From Alentia gelatinosa (Eukaryota > Annelida > Polychaeta > Phyllodocida > Polynoidae): DNA of 64,000 nt. Shown piece by piece: positions 47,797 to 59,782 of the stretch (the stretch's first letter is position 1; each line of letters begins with the position of its first letter). Location: assembly GCA_950022655.1 (NCBI GenBank), contig OX465581.1:34567300-34631299 (forward strand). Direction: 5' to 3'. A program made the position numbers and the translations under genes. The notes under the pieces were generated by a model. The model did no database searches. It saw only the letters and a list, made by a program, of their open reading frames with translations, and had not been told where the DNA came from.

Positions 47797-47960
47797 TTGC
47801 AGGTCATAAAATTCCAGCTGGTACAAATCAATCGCGTCATGCATCAATTGCAGTACACTGACAGAGGTGTCGAATACATACACAATATCGACTGGTTTCA
47901 GATACAAGCGGCCGTGTGCTCTGAGGAGTTGGCATGCACCGGATATGTCCATACACACTG
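47797..47960 (-). repeat. Dispersed repeat, copy 3 of 3
   Basis: actggtttcagatacaagcg gccgt aligns with 15615-15645. The minus strand is open here and reads HGRLYLKPVDIVYVFD, similar to a frame of copy 1. Confidence 0.5.
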
Positions 47961-48279
47961 CCTATGTGCTATCTATGGATAATAAAAAAAATATCAGATC
48001 TGTCCTGATGCATATCAGATGGAAATTGCTTACCAAAGCAGCAAGGCATCAATTATGTTATCTATTTTTTTCTTAATTTCAAAATCCATCGAATTTTATT
48101 AACATAGTTTTCAAATGGGTCTACGACCATAAGCTATAACAAGTCAGATTCAAAGGTAGAGCTTCTTGGTTCCTTATCTTTTTTCGTCTTTCTTTCTTTC
48201 TTTCTTTTATTTTCAAACCAAGCAAGGAAGATCTTCCATTAAAAGTGTATTATTACCCACGTTGTACATTTTATCGCTA

Positions 48280-48643
48280 CATTTTCCAGTATAGTGCATT
48301 ACGGATTATCTCTAGGAGCAATCTTAGAGTTAATGTGTCAATGCTTCACAGAGCGGCCCAAATGCCGTTTATGTGCGATGTGAGAAATTATCACATTTAT
48401 TTGCAAATGTTTAAACTGAGTAAGGGAATGTTGGTGTATTGCAAGACATAACGTGTAACACAAGCCCAAAGTGCACCGCTGTTTCAGGTCGCAAGACCTT
48501 TTTGTACTCTGGATAAAAAAAGTTTGATGTATCATGGAGCGATACCCTGGAACAATCTATCCCCTGAAACAAGGAAGAAAGACTCACTCTCAGACTTTAA
48601 AAGAGAACAGAAAGCCATATTGGCTATGAACATTCCACATTAA
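48280..48643 (+). mobile_element. LINE fragment: C-terminus of an RT ORF
   Basis: The frame 48490-48643 reads KKSLMYHGAIPWNNLSPE then SDFKREQKAIL and a stop. This is the characteristic end of jockey/CR1-type second ORFs (S..Y.G...WN.LP.......S...FK). An upstream frame with SMLHRAAQ belongs to the same ORF after a frameshift. It is a dead fragment. Confidence 0.7.
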
Positions 48644-49608
48644 AGAGGTCATTTTTTAGTGCATCTTTCTATTTCATTATTTTTCTCTTGAAAAAGTAGT
48701 TCTATGAAGATACAACAATGGCTTTATCCTGTAAGGATATGTTTACGAATTTCTCGTGGAGTTTATTGCTCTGTATGCCATGTAAACTCACATTAACTGT
48801 AATAAGCTTACCTATTCAACCTTAGTATTATATGTAAACATGTTCTATGCTGTACATATGTTGGATAGTGCATTCATGTGAAAACAAAGCAAGGATTTGC
48901 TGTTTAATGTACTAGCTGAATTTACGTTCAGACCAGTCTTCATTGACTGAGTGTCATGCCATGATATACAAATGTCTTTTAGAAAAAGAAGAAAAAAGAG
49001 GCATTCATTGCCATACCCACTGGTCCTCTTCCAACCCCCTGATGTGTAGAGCTTGCATGGGAGTCGATACCACCTCACCTGCAATACAGGTGTTGCCGTT
49101 CAGCGCCGCCTAACGGCCCACTGTCTAGTTACACGGCCGCTTGGACAAACACCGCGAGTCCAGCAGTTTTCATATAGAGACAAACAGCAATCACACCTAA
49201 AGTGTGAACGGTGGGTGTGATTGCAGCAGTGTTGTTTTTTGACAGATTAAATTGCTGAAACAAACTAGAGTATTGTACTAACGAGTCATGGTTGTCTAAA
49301 CTATATAGCTGATAATTCTCTTTGTTTTAACTTGTAAAAAGATAAGCATATTATAGCTAGGTCTGCCAATGTAGTAGTGAATATGCAGTTTCGGTGCCCC
49401 TGTGTTATCTAAGGTATATCTAAAGTATCATTGAGGTGATATGCATGTTTGATACATCAAATTGGAGCTGGAATACCATAGAATATGATGCAATCACTTT
49501 TATTTCTATGGAGATAATATACATGGGTAATATTAAACGCATTACGCTTATATACTCAGTGATCCAATGCTAAAGTATACGTTGCCAGGGGTATGTTTGG
49601 CTTCAGCC

Positions 49609-49673
49609 GTGGCGTAACTAGGCAGATAAGGTGCGACACCGGCCTACGGAAAAAGGCCTATTAGTTACGCCAC
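49609..49673. mobile_element. Very short MITE with GTGGCGTAACTA ends
   Basis: gtggcgtaactag and ctattagttacgccac form an inverted repeat. GTGGCGTAACTA ends are frequent in hAT-like MITEs of animals. Confidence 0.6.
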
Positions 49674-50157
49674 TTCATCCCTATTCCATTATTACGACAA
49701 CGCCAAGGTGAATAAGCATACACATTTATTATTCAGAGTCCTGAGTTATAACTGTTACACCACGGGACCGCTTCATATCATTAAGCAAAACCACTTTACG
49801 GAACTTGCTCATACCTACATCCGTATAACGTCCATATCCACATGTTATTCCCATCAACATTTGCCAAGCCCCCGCCCACTAATACCATTACTACCACAAC
49901 CTTCTCCTTGTTTCCGTCAGTGTGTCTAGAGGTGAAGATTGGACATGTGCGTATACATACATACGTAGGCCTTCAACTCCATGAAGAGCCTTACATCCCC
50001 CTGCCCAGTATACCTGCCTGGAGATAAATGCCTGGTGTTATTGAGCCTTTACCTGATCAGAACCGGGCCCAGACACGTTCGTAACTGCACAGTGCAAAGA
50101 GGGATGTATTGAGTAGTACAATAACGGCGGTCACACTCGCCCGGCCCGAGTAGGGAC

Positions 50158-53100
50158 ATGGAGGCCCGGCTGTGTGCACGTTTCGCCGGGCGGTGGTCCT
50201 CTAGGCGCGCCCTGTGCTGTGTGCTGACATTTCTCATCGTCATTATCCTCCTACAAGTTTTGGGCGTGACCAGAGACGGCTCCATGGACGATGGATTTGA
50301 GGATGAGGAGAGAGTCCCGCCCGAACAGGGGCACGCAGGTAGGTCTGGAAAAAGTACAATAGTTTATACGGACTGCAGCTTGGGCAGAGAGCTAAGTTTA
50401 GCCATGGACAGTGTAAAGCCGGAGACACACCAAGCGAGAAACGAAGTGATATCAAGAATCGCCAACGCAAAATGATGTGTGTGAGCAATCATATTATATT
50501 TCACTTACTTATTGCTTCTAAAATGTCATTGGGAGATATTCCTATGTAATAAAAGCTCACATACACGCTAGTTTGTGTTGGCGATTCTGGAAATCGCCAA
50601 CGTTTCTTGCTTGGTGTGTCTCCGGCTATTAATGTACGGTTTAGGATAGGATCAAAACATATCAAGCAACAGTGGGTCAATCAGGTATTTCGGTCTTGAG
50701 TGATTGGTCATGGTCAACTGGGCACACCTCTAAGACCCTGAGACACTGGCTCCCTGCTCTGTTCTCACTATCACAGTGAACAGCATGCAGATAGTAAAGG
50801 GATAGCTTTCTGGAAGCACACTGAAAGTTCAATGTGACCACTCTAACCCTGACTCTAAGCTCTAGATGATGTATTTAGTGTGTGCAAGCACGCTCAAATA
50901 AAGCGGATACATAGTCTACACAGTGGGACACTTAAAGAAGTTCATATTTGCCAAAACACAGTGGTAAAAAGATATGGGGCATCGGGAATTTAAAAATAGA
51001 CTAAATGTTCAGGGACAATACACAAGTTTCCATTCAGCGGTCAGGTTAACTACATGCTACTCTAATGCATTGCTTTCACAATCGAGTGACCACCCCTATT
51101 TGAGCGTGGGTAGACCGCTCAGATACGCTGCCTAGGTTAGAGGGGGGTATTTATAGACTTTCAGTCTAATTATAGACGTGCCCATCTGACCCTGGTCAGT
51201 GACCACAGACAGAAATACCCCATTGACCCAGTGATGAGTTATGTATTGGACCCTATAAAGGCAGTCGGAGAAATGACAGGTTGGCCAAGTGTGTTACAGA
51301 AAATCACTCACCCAATAAAATTGACTCACACTTGATCGGAGTGCTTAGGTATAAGTATTCACTGATATACAAGATTCGCTCATTATAGCTTTCTGAACTC
51401 TCCGGGGTCTCTCCCAGTTCAAGTGGATTTATTGGTTTAAATGTAGGAGCCCCTGTTTGCTAATACCTCTCCAGGCGAAAGGCCCAGAACTTCTCTCATA
51501 GCAGGGTTCCGTGCACCTAAACCGTCTGTCCACAGCCGGAGTTACACCAAGCGAGAAACGCGGCGATTTCGGGAATCGCCAACACAATATTGCATGTATG
51601 TCAGCTATTATTTCATATTTCACCGGATTATTGCTTCTGAAATGCTAAATTAACGGTTGGAGACATTATTATAAAATAATATCGCACATTCACGCCAATT
51701 TCTGTTGGCGATTCTGGAGATCGCTGCCGTTGCTCGCTCGGTGTGTCCCCGGCATAATACGCGGGGTGTCCGTTAGGCGGGGTTCTACTGTAAATTGAGA
51801 TCTGTAGCCACTGAAAACATGTCATGAATTTTGGTAGGTAAAGTATTCACCCCTGATCTCCATTCAGGGGTGAACAGTTGTCCTATGTGAATAGGCGAGA
51901 CAATTTGCAGTTTGGGAACCATCGAGGAAGACTGAGCAAAATGGCTGGACTCGGGAACCAGCCAAGCTCTATTGTAAAACTACCTCTAAATACACAGTTA
52001 TAAGACAAGAGACAGCTGTTTTGAAGATTGGCAAAGACAAATGGTTATATATTTATTGATTCGATTTTTTTTCCAGATATGTCAGAGTGTGCGCAGTATG
52101 AAATAACAACTCCGGTGGAGTGCTCTATGGCAGAGGAACCCGGCCCTGTACAGGGCCGGGTACACTGGCGAGAATTTTGGTTGTGAAGTGATTACACAAG
52201 GCAAAGCCGAGTCAGATTAAAAGCAAACTAAAGCAAATGATATCTTTTCAGTGGCTATGGATTGAGTGCAATTCAGATTTTATCTCACCCCTATCACTGA
52301 CTAATTTGCTAACGTTTGTGACATCATCACCCGTTGAGGTGGGTTGTTTTTTTTGTTTTTTTTTACAATACTCCATGGGCGTTGAGTACGAGTTCCCAAT
52401 GTTAAGTCTACCGGGTAAAAATAAATTGGGATGCGATGAAGGTTATTCTCACACCTGATCACGTCCCTAGGTTGAGACAGAGATATGGCCATGGTCAGGA
52501 TCACAGCTGGGAGAGTGCAGTCACATACAACTAACCCCCAGTTGTTTGAATCATGTAGCATCTGTTTATATGATTACTGCAGACTTCATGATAAGAGTGT
52601 ATGTCTACAGCAGATGACCTGCAATGATTTGATACAGCTTGGGGCTTACCTGAAGTGTGGACATACTGATATAATCAGGTTTATCTGTATTCGTCTATTA
52701 AAAAGAAAATCAGGAGTAATTGGCATGCGACTAAAGTCCTGTTTTGTCATCCAATGTAAAGACAATTTGAAAGCTACTTTTTTTTATTCAGAATAAATAG
52801 GTATATGGAATTACCTGAGCGTTTCTTTTCTACGTGAACGATCATGACCATATAATTGCATGATCGCTAAGGTATAGGTACTCGTTTTCTGCTTGTAAGT
52901 TTTCTTTTATGCAATCTTGATTTGCCAACAGTGGGAGGACTAATACATATCCATATTTTTGTGTAACATTTGGCACTTTCTTATTTCTTTTTTGTAGTCT
53001 TTTTGGTGTTTTCTTTGATAACTTGATCTCTGTATCAGCCCTATTGCTAGCACTTTTTCTTATATACATCGGTATTTTGATATCTCCTGTTTTAATAAGC

Positions 53101-54641
53101 ATCAGTATGTCAAAAACAGCATAGTCATACATTTTTATTTGTGATTGTTATTTTTCAGTGATCAAATCTGATTGGGCCTACTTATGAGTGATTATGGCAC
53201 TGTTAAACAGCAACAAAAACAGCATTCTAGTTGTACATTTTTATTTGTGATTGTTATTTTTTTAACAGTGATCAAACCTGATTGGGCCTACTTATGAGTG
53301 ATTATGGCTGAGTGTAGCCTAATGAGTATCCTCTAATCCTACTTGAAGGTATTTTGCATAGGTAGTAACAACAACTTGGCCTATAAAAGCAGAGTAGGTT
53401 ACTACAAGAACAACAAAACTAATAGCGAAATATAGACTACATTGGACTAGAGAGCTATTCCTTGTTTAATAAGCCTTATGTTTGATTTGACACATTTTCA
53501 GTGAAACAAAAGGGAGTATTTAGGCTACCATGCAGTAAAAAAAACTCGCATCTAATGAAGAAAGTCGTTGCTCAATGCCTCATAGAATTCTTCTGTAATG
53601 AAAGTAAAGCACCATGACCACGACCACGACTCTCGCACCCCTACCCTAAACACACACTCAAAAGAAATGAAAAATAATATCTTAAAGACACACTTGGCAA
53701 TAACAGTTTCCTTTCTTTTCCTCCAAACAGGTGCGTCGATGGACAATAGGAAAGTCAACAACCTTACCCACCAACATGCAGTGCCTAAATCTCTCAACTC
53801 ATTACAGGAAAAACGGAAAATGGCCATTCGTAAGGTTTGTGGATCGTCTAAGGCACCCCTCAAACAACAACTCCTCAGATACCTTTTGGTGGACGATGTG
53901 AATCGTGTTGTCTACTGTGTCGTCCCAAAGGTGGCGTGCACCAACATGAAGAGACTTCTAGTTAACGCTTCCCTACATAGAAGGCGCCAGGGTAAAGGCG
54001 TTATCGACGTCAGCCATCTTGACGTGCACAATGACACCATCATGAGAAGCTTAGGCTTGAGATATTTAAATACTTACAGAAAAACAGACGCACTTTATCG
54101 CCTGAAGGAGTACTACAAATTCATGTTTGTGCGAGAGCCTTTTGCCCGGCTTTTGTCGGCATTCAGGGACAAGTTCGAGAGAAGTAATAAGTGGAACGAA
54201 TATTTCCACCATGAGTATGGAAGGTATATCATACGTAAATTTAGGCATAACCCAAGTAATGACTCCCTGAAAAGAGGGGATGACGTACAATTCGATGAGT
54301 TTGTCAAGTTTGTTTTACTTCTTAGACGTACCAAAACACCACCTGATGACCACTGGACTCCTATAGTTGACCTATGTCACCCCTGTGCTATAGAATATGA
54401 CTTTATAGGCACACAAGAAACACTGACGAGTGATACTGCTGCACTGATGAACAAAATACTGGATGGCGAATCAAAGAAATTCCCCTCATCTACCAATACT
54501 CGTACTAACACATATAAACTGATAAAATCTTATTACAGCAAAATACCAAAAAGCGATATAAAAGGTCTGCAGAGTATATTTCAAGAGGACTTTCAGATGT
54601 TTGGATATAACAGCGAAATGCTAAACCAAATCATAAGTTAG
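50158..54641 (+). CDS. Carbohydrate sulfotransferase, CHST8-14 / HNK-1ST family
   Basis: Two coding exons, 50158-50338 and 53731-54641, join in phase (cacgcaG|gtaggt ... aaacag|GTGCG) to give about 363 aa. The enzyme transfers sulfate from PAPS to glycosaminoglycan or glycoprotein sugars in the Golgi lumen. Residues 18-37 (ALCCVLTFLIVIILLQVLGV) are a type II signal anchor, and an acidic, low-complexity stem follows. The 5'-phosphosulfate loop is VVPKVACTNMKR (about 124-135). The 3'-phosphate loop is FVREPFARLLSAFRDKF (about 193-209). The family C-terminal block is HWTPIVDLCHPCAIEYDFIG with a following QETL. The closest look is CHST11-like, but chondroitin, dermatan or GalNAc-4 specificity cannot be told. 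The intron holds several repeats. The start (gggacATGg) is the first ATG of the anchor exon. No break is seen. Confidence 0.9.
50417..50627. mobile_element. Foldback MITE, AGCCGGAGACACACCAAGCG ends, copy 1
   Basis: The left end agccggagacacaccaagcg agaaacg and the right end cgtttcttgcttggtgtgtc tccggct are inverted repeats. Sub-terminal caagaatcgccaacg/cgattctggaaatcgccaacg also pairs. It lies in the sulfotransferase intron, 79 bases after exon 1, so the open frame through exon 1 runs on into it. Confidence 0.85.
50690..50897 (-). repeat. Dispersed repeat shared with APMAP intron 6
   Basis: The reverse complement matches 36427-36625 at roughly five bases in six, including ggttagagtggtcacattga and tatccctttactatctgcatgctgttcactg. 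Confidence 0.65.
51534..51753. mobile_element. Foldback MITE, AGCCGGAG ends, copy 2
   Basis: Same family as 50417-50627, about 900 bases downstream in the same intron: agccggagttacaccaagcg ... gctcggtgtgtccccggct-like end, with gaatcgccaaca and gttggcgattctgga inside. It touches a pogo-MITE fragment (51755-51792, ggcggggttctactgta). Confidence 0.8.
51793..52440. mobile_element. Composite MITE, TTTTATCTCACCCC family, interrupted copy
   Basis: tagccactgaaaacatgtca (51798-51820) and tttcagtggctatggattgagtgca (52244-52270) are the arms of the foldback half. Unrelated sequence at about 51850-52180 lies between them. The TIR unit 52276-52438 follows. A gt-tract (ggttgttttttttgtttttttt) lies inside it. 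Confidence 0.6.
53129..53311 (+). repeat. Tandem duplication of about 106 bases
   Basis: tacatttttatttgtgattg ttattttt...cagtgatcaaa.ctgattgggcctacttatgagtgattatgg occurs at 53129-53197 and again at 53235-53308, with a taa insertion. It lies in the sulfotransferase intron. Confidence 0.8.
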
Positions 54642-54677
54642 ATTTAGGCCCATGTCAACTACTGTAAATATTAGAGG

Positions 54678-54683
54678 AATAAA
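54678..54683 (+). promoter_or_regulatory. Candidate poly(A) signal of the sulfotransferase gene
   Basis: AATAAA lies 36 bases after the stop codon, in AT-rich sequence. Confidence 0.4.
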
Positions 54684-55080
54684 TTATAATTCAATCACCA
54701 CTAAATGCTTAGACCTTCATTTTGTTTGCATATTTAGCAGAGAGTCAGTTTTCTATTTTTCTGTGGAAATCCACTTGTTCATATCCAGTACATGTCTTTT
54801 CCTTGCATCAAACAAAGATGATATTGATTTAGCCTCATTCTTGTCAATACAACTGTAGTCCAAACCTCCTCACAGATCCTCAGCCCCATGCCATGGAAAA
54901 CAAGGGCATGTTACCTGCACAGAATTATTACTGTATCTCTCTACAGTTACCGCCGGATAACAACCACTTCCGCTTAGATCTGCCAGTGCTTACATGGAAT
55001 TATTTACATAGTTGGTAGTAAGCTAAAGTAGATTACATAATGTTGAGATACGCATTTTAACATATATATATACAGCCTAG

Positions 55081-56413
55081 ATGAAGCCTACTAACGATGA
55101 GGTGGTGAAATTAATTCAGAAGATCCAGACCGATAAATCATCTGGGATGAATGGTATAAAACGTAGCTTACTCAGAAATTCACTGCTAGCATGTTCAGAC
55201 ATTTTCACCCTTCCTGCGACAATTATTGGAAGATGGTGACTTCCCGCCCAGTTGTAAGAACGGGGGCCTTCCCCACTACCAAAATCAGGGGATGTGTCTG
55301 ATGTCGGGTATTGGTGGCCTGTGTGTGTACTGCCCATTCCAGGGAAGCTCCTGGAACGGGCAGTGCACACTCAGCTTTATACTTTTCTCGAGGACCAAAG
55401 TTACTTTTTCGGGAATCAATTTGGGTTCAGAAAAAATCGGAGCACTAGGGGGACTGTTTTTAAGTTTGTACAATTTCTAACGGAGGTAGATAATACTCTA
55501 TAGCCATTTATATTGATGTTAAAAAGGCGTTCGATTGTGTCGACCATGGTTTGTTAATCTATAAGCTGTGTGAAGCGGATCTGGGGCCGAAGACTATCTG
55601 CTGGTTTGAGAGTTATTTGTATGGTAGATCTTGTTTCACTAGGTATGGTGATGGGCAGTCAGATCAAAATGATGTTAAATTCGGGGTACCACAGGGTTCC
55701 ATACTGGCCCCTTTGTTATTCCTTATTTACGTAAATGACTTGCCCGAGTGTTTACCGAAGGACTGTTTTGTGAGTATGTACGCTGATGACTTGGTGGTCG
55801 CGGTCAGTGACACAACCCTCATAGGAGCGAAAGAAAAGATTCAATATGTGGTGAATAAGTTGTATGCGTGGTATAGCTCCAATAAACTGACTGGTAAGGT
55901 GAAAAAGAACAACTCATGTATCACGGTAGCAAGACAAAAATAAAAAGAGAAAATAGAGGGAATATCTTTTTAGGAAGTAAAATCATAGATGCGGTAGATG
56001 AAATAAATTATTTGGGAGCTATTATTGACACCAAACTGAACTTTAAGAAGCATTGAATGAAGTTACTGGGAATGTTAGATGATAAGTGTGCAGGATTTCG
56101 TAGGGTGAGAAAATTCATGAATAAGGAAACGGCCCTGAAGATTGTTACCACTTGTTTGCTGCCCCTGGTGGACCATTGTTCGTTCCTGGTAGAAGGGAGC
56201 ACTAAGGATGTTAAAACTAAAATAGATCAGGGAGTTTTTAGAGCTTTGAGAATAGCACTACGTAAAGAAGCTTATAGGGATGGGATATTTATATCAACAG
56301 AAGAATTACTCGGGATGTGTAAGGTCAGTGCGCCTGGAATCAGACGTATGCTACTCCTAGAAGGTGTGATCAGGAACTTAAAGGATCAATCGCTAATTAG
56401 AGAGGCCACCTAT
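55081..56413 (+). mobile_element. Non-LTR retrotransposon (jockey/CR1-like), left part; split by an insertion
   Basis: Frames show the pre-RT linker (EVVKLIQKIQTDKSSGMNGI, 55090-55150), FGFRKNRST (about 55430), IDVKKAFDCVDHGLL (about 55510-55555), FGVPQGSILAPLLFLIYVND (about 55680-55740) and the catalytic MYADDLVVAV (about 55775). The C-terminal zone continues in 56057-56413. Several frameshifts and stops break the ORF. It differs in sequence from the element at 32170-33690. The coding frame resumes, after a 3.37-kb insertion, at 59787-59879. Endonuclease and 5' parts are absent. Confidence 0.85.
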
Positions 56414-59400
56414 AGTCCAGTCAAAATAAGCCAAAAAAGGGCCAAACCGGCCACAAAAAGCAATAGATTCAATTCCAGTTGCAATCACCTCAGAATACCT
56501 AACTTATTACCAGAATGAAAATCGAAATTAATCCAAGTAGTGGAAGTAGGTCAAATTAGCAAAAATCCAATATGGCCACCCCAAATATATGAAACTCCAT
56601 AATTCTGGTTTGAATTGAGTTAGAAACGTGATTTAAAATGCTCAACATATGTTTTCTGGGGTGGGGAATCCATACAAATCACAAGTGAAACCATATCTCT
56701 TGAATAAATTAGAATAAATTCAATATGTCTGCCTGAATTCTATGAAATACCATAATTTGGGCTTGAATAAGGATATAAACATGATTTAAAATGCTAAACA
56801 TATGTTTTCTGGGGTGGGGAATTCATATAAATAACCCAAAAAGACCTATCCACAAAGTACATTAGTGTAAATCCAATATGGCTGCTTGAGTTCTACAAAA
56901 TACCCTAATCTGAGTTTGAATAAAGATATAAACATGATTTAAATTGCAAAATATATGTTTTCTTAGGTGGGATATATCATAGTGGCCTTTAAAAAAATGA
57001 TACAGCAGTATATAATGGCAGACATAGACTTTCCAGCTACGGGAACATTATGTAGAACGATTGGCCTTTGATATATTTGTAAAGTCACCACTGCTGGAGG
57101 TGAAAGAGAAGAGTGGCTCTAGTGGGACTTGAACCCCAACAGTCCTCCAACCTTGGCTATTACCACCCCCTCATCATACCATATAGCTGTAATCAAATCG
57201 GAAGCAGGTTTGGAGACAATTTCAAATTCATCGATGTGAATAATATCATGGATTATAATTTTTACAAGTTGAACATGATAATCCTTGCAGCATGGGGCAT
57301 AAGGCATCCTATGAATTTTCACTTGTCCTTCTTTAAACATTAAGTAGTAGTGTGGGTGGGTGGGTGGGTTAAAACTCTGAAGGTTGCTTCTGGCTAGTTG
57401 TGGTGCTCAAATATTGCCAGAGATGTCCAGATGGCATCGCATAATTCTAGTGTTCATAGATAGGTGGTGCCTCTGTGAATTATTGTCAGTTGCTCCGATT
57501 AACTCCCAATTATGGCACAATGATATTTAGAGGTTTTTCATGTTTTCATCTCAGCTTAAATGGCATATTCACTGCACTGCATAAACATTGATATAATTCC
57601 CCTGATATAGATGTTAGTCTATATTATCATAAAAGGTTTTTTTTCAGAATCCTTGTGAGTCCCACCTTCCTGTCCAAGTCCTGTATGCCATGTATCCTAT
57701 ATGTCCATGTATCCCACACCCAATCTAAACTCTTCTACTCCCTCTATACAAACCCTATAAGGATTCTGGTTATATATTTATATATGTGGCCTAAATTAAA
57801 TTCAGAGAAAGTTGTTATTCTCCCTATAATGACAAAAAAGACAGTGATGGCCCCTATGTCCAAAACCACAATAGAACTCAATCAGAACTACTAGAATTTG
57901 TTGACCTGGGCTTACAGGGAGACTTGCAGAGAGTAGGTGAAATATGAGAGTATAATATCAATTTCATTGTATCATGAACACTTCAGCTATAGCTTCGAAA
58001 GCATTGTTCTTCTTGATCAACTTTAGGGCAGTTGGTTTACCAATGATTTACACATCAAAGATATCATCATAATAGTGTTGCATTGATAAACATTATGTTA
58101 TTGAACTATCAATATTTTCATTTCACTTGCAACCAGTAAAACTTGTATTGCCATGTTGATATCAGAACAGACTGTAGAAGACAAGAGTCAAATCAACTGC
58201 TGGTTTTCTATTATTCTTTTACCCCTGGTTGGGACATCTATTGTATAATTATTATGCCCATTGCTAATGCCCAGTGTCTTCAAACCTAACAAGCCCAAAA
58301 GAGTATATTTACCATATCCAGGTTATGGAACCAGAGCTTTTTAGTTATTTTCCTTTTCAAATAAAATTAAGGAATAACAACAAATTACATTAGCTCAGTT
58401 GCAATTCAGTGTCTTCGAGATCCGCTATGGTTGATCCTGAAATAAGTGTATCAAGCTGTTCTAGGATACCTTGAAGTAGTTCTGTAACATTTTCTGTTAG
58501 GTCTTTTTCAATCACCTGAATACTCTGAACCAAATGGGCTGAATATTTTGTTTAGTTTCTTTAACGATTAACCTCTCATGTATAAAACAATTTTAAAGCG
58601 ATTTTACAGCTATTTTCAGTATTATTTCAACATAACCATTGTGAAATCACAACATAATTTTTTGATGATATGAATCAGTGTATTGTTTTTGATAATTTTA
58701 GAAAATATTATTAAAATCTTTGCCTAATTTCTTTAAAAAATGGCAAATTTACTGAAATTTCCAAGAAGGATGCCCCAAGTCCTGAATCATAGCATACTAG
58801 GCCTGGGAATGCCTCAAGGCATCATAGCATATTAGCCCTGGGAATGCATCCAAGCATCATGGCATAGCAAATGGGTTAAAATACAGGAGGGTCTACATCA
58901 CTGTTTTCTTTGTAAGAACCATAATCATTGAATGTTATTTTCAGTTATTGTAACACAAAAAAAGGAAACATAGTTTTTGGTTGCAGTTTTCTCTCAATTC
59001 AGAAGAAAAATTGAAAACCAATTAATCCCTTGCAGATATGATTATCTCTAATAGTACAACTTATATTTTGGATTTGATTGTCCTCTTGCTTCTGAAAAAT
59101 CAAATGTATACTGTTCCTTAGCAAGTGTTTTTGTGGCATCGCCATGAAAATCATTGGATACAAAGCAGCCATATTGGACATTTCATTGTTCCATCTGTTA
59201 ACTAGAAAGATAGGACTTCCCTGGTGTGAGATATATGTGTTTCTCAGCTAGGAAAACAGCCGTTTAGCTTTTTTAAACATCTTTTTCAAACTTAAATTAG
59301 GGTATTTCGTAGAACTCAAGCAGCCATATTCGATTTACACTGATGTACTCTGTTTTTAGGTCTTCTCTCGTTATTTACATGAATTCCCCACCCCAGAAAA

Positions 59401-59782
59401 CATATGTTTAGCATTTTAAATCATGTTTATATCTTCATTCAAACCCAAATTATAGTATTTCATAGAATTCAGGCAGCCATATTGAATTAACGCTAATTTA
59501 TTCAAGAGATATGATTTCACTTGTGATTTGTATGGATTCCCCACCCCAGAAAACATATATTGAGCATTTTAAATCATGTTTCTATCTCAAATCAAACCAG
59601 AATTATGGAGTTTCATATATTTGGGGTGGCCATATTGGATTTATGATAATTTGACCTACTTCCACTACTTGGATTAATTTCGATTTTCATTCTGGTAATA
59701 TGTAAGGTATTCTGAGATTAATGGCACTGGAATTAAATCTATTGCTTTTTGTGGCCGGTCAAACCTTATTTTGACTGGACTA
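56414..59782. mobile_element. 3.37-kb DNA element with long terminal inverted repeats
   Basis: The ends are AGTCCAGTCAAAATAAG and its complement. The arms (about 56414-57000 and 59240-59782) stay inverted copies for at least 400 bases at roughly nine bases in ten. Each arm contains two to three tandem units of about 155 bases with ttttctggggtggggaat. The flanks show CTAT on both sides (56410-56413 and 59783-59786), as a target duplication. The 2.2-kb middle has no frame above about 80 codons, so it appears non-autonomous. Part of the middle (58520-58885) resembles the TTAACCCTTTGCTACG MITE. Confidence 0.85.
56565..57000 (+). repeat. Tandem sub-repeats in the left arm
   Basis: Units start at about 56565, 56723 and 56871 with aaatccaatatgg(c)c..cc. 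Each contains gatttaaaatgct.aacatatgttttctggggtggg. The third is the most diverged. The mirror set lies at 59240-59640. Confidence 0.8.

Larger units (their letters stand above)
41374..50157. other. Intergenic stretch between APMAP and the sulfotransferase
   Basis: The APMAP promoter should lie just to the right of 41373, transcribed leftward, but no TATA or initiator could be assigned. The stretch contains the composite MITE 43156-43418, (AT)n arrays 45611-45679 and 46009-46107, a TTTC run 48186-48207, the repeat 47797-47960, a LINE tail 48280-48643 and a small MITE 49609-49673. The minus-strand frame 47509-47958 (149 codons) overlaps a repeat and is not called as a gene. Confidence 0.5.

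Noticed and set aside
47509..47958. 149-codon minus-strand frame as a gene
   Set aside because: No recognisable domain or splice context, and part of it is a dispersed repeat found at 15555-15760. It is reported only as a repeat.
52078..52130. Possible extra sulfotransferase exon after a tttttttccag acceptor
   Set aside because: There is no donor in the right phase before the frame is lost. Exons 50158-50338 and 53731-54641 already join in phase.
52485..52796. 103-codon plus-strand frame
   Set aside because: It has no recognisable motif and lies in the sulfotransferase intron after a MITE, so chance is the simplest explanation.
57119..57190. Minus-strand tRNA-like segment (ggttcaagtccc and an A-box-like tagccaagg)
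   Set aside because: The spacing is too short, the acceptor stem has no partner, and no cloverleaf can be drawn. At most it is a degraded tRNA-derived fragment.
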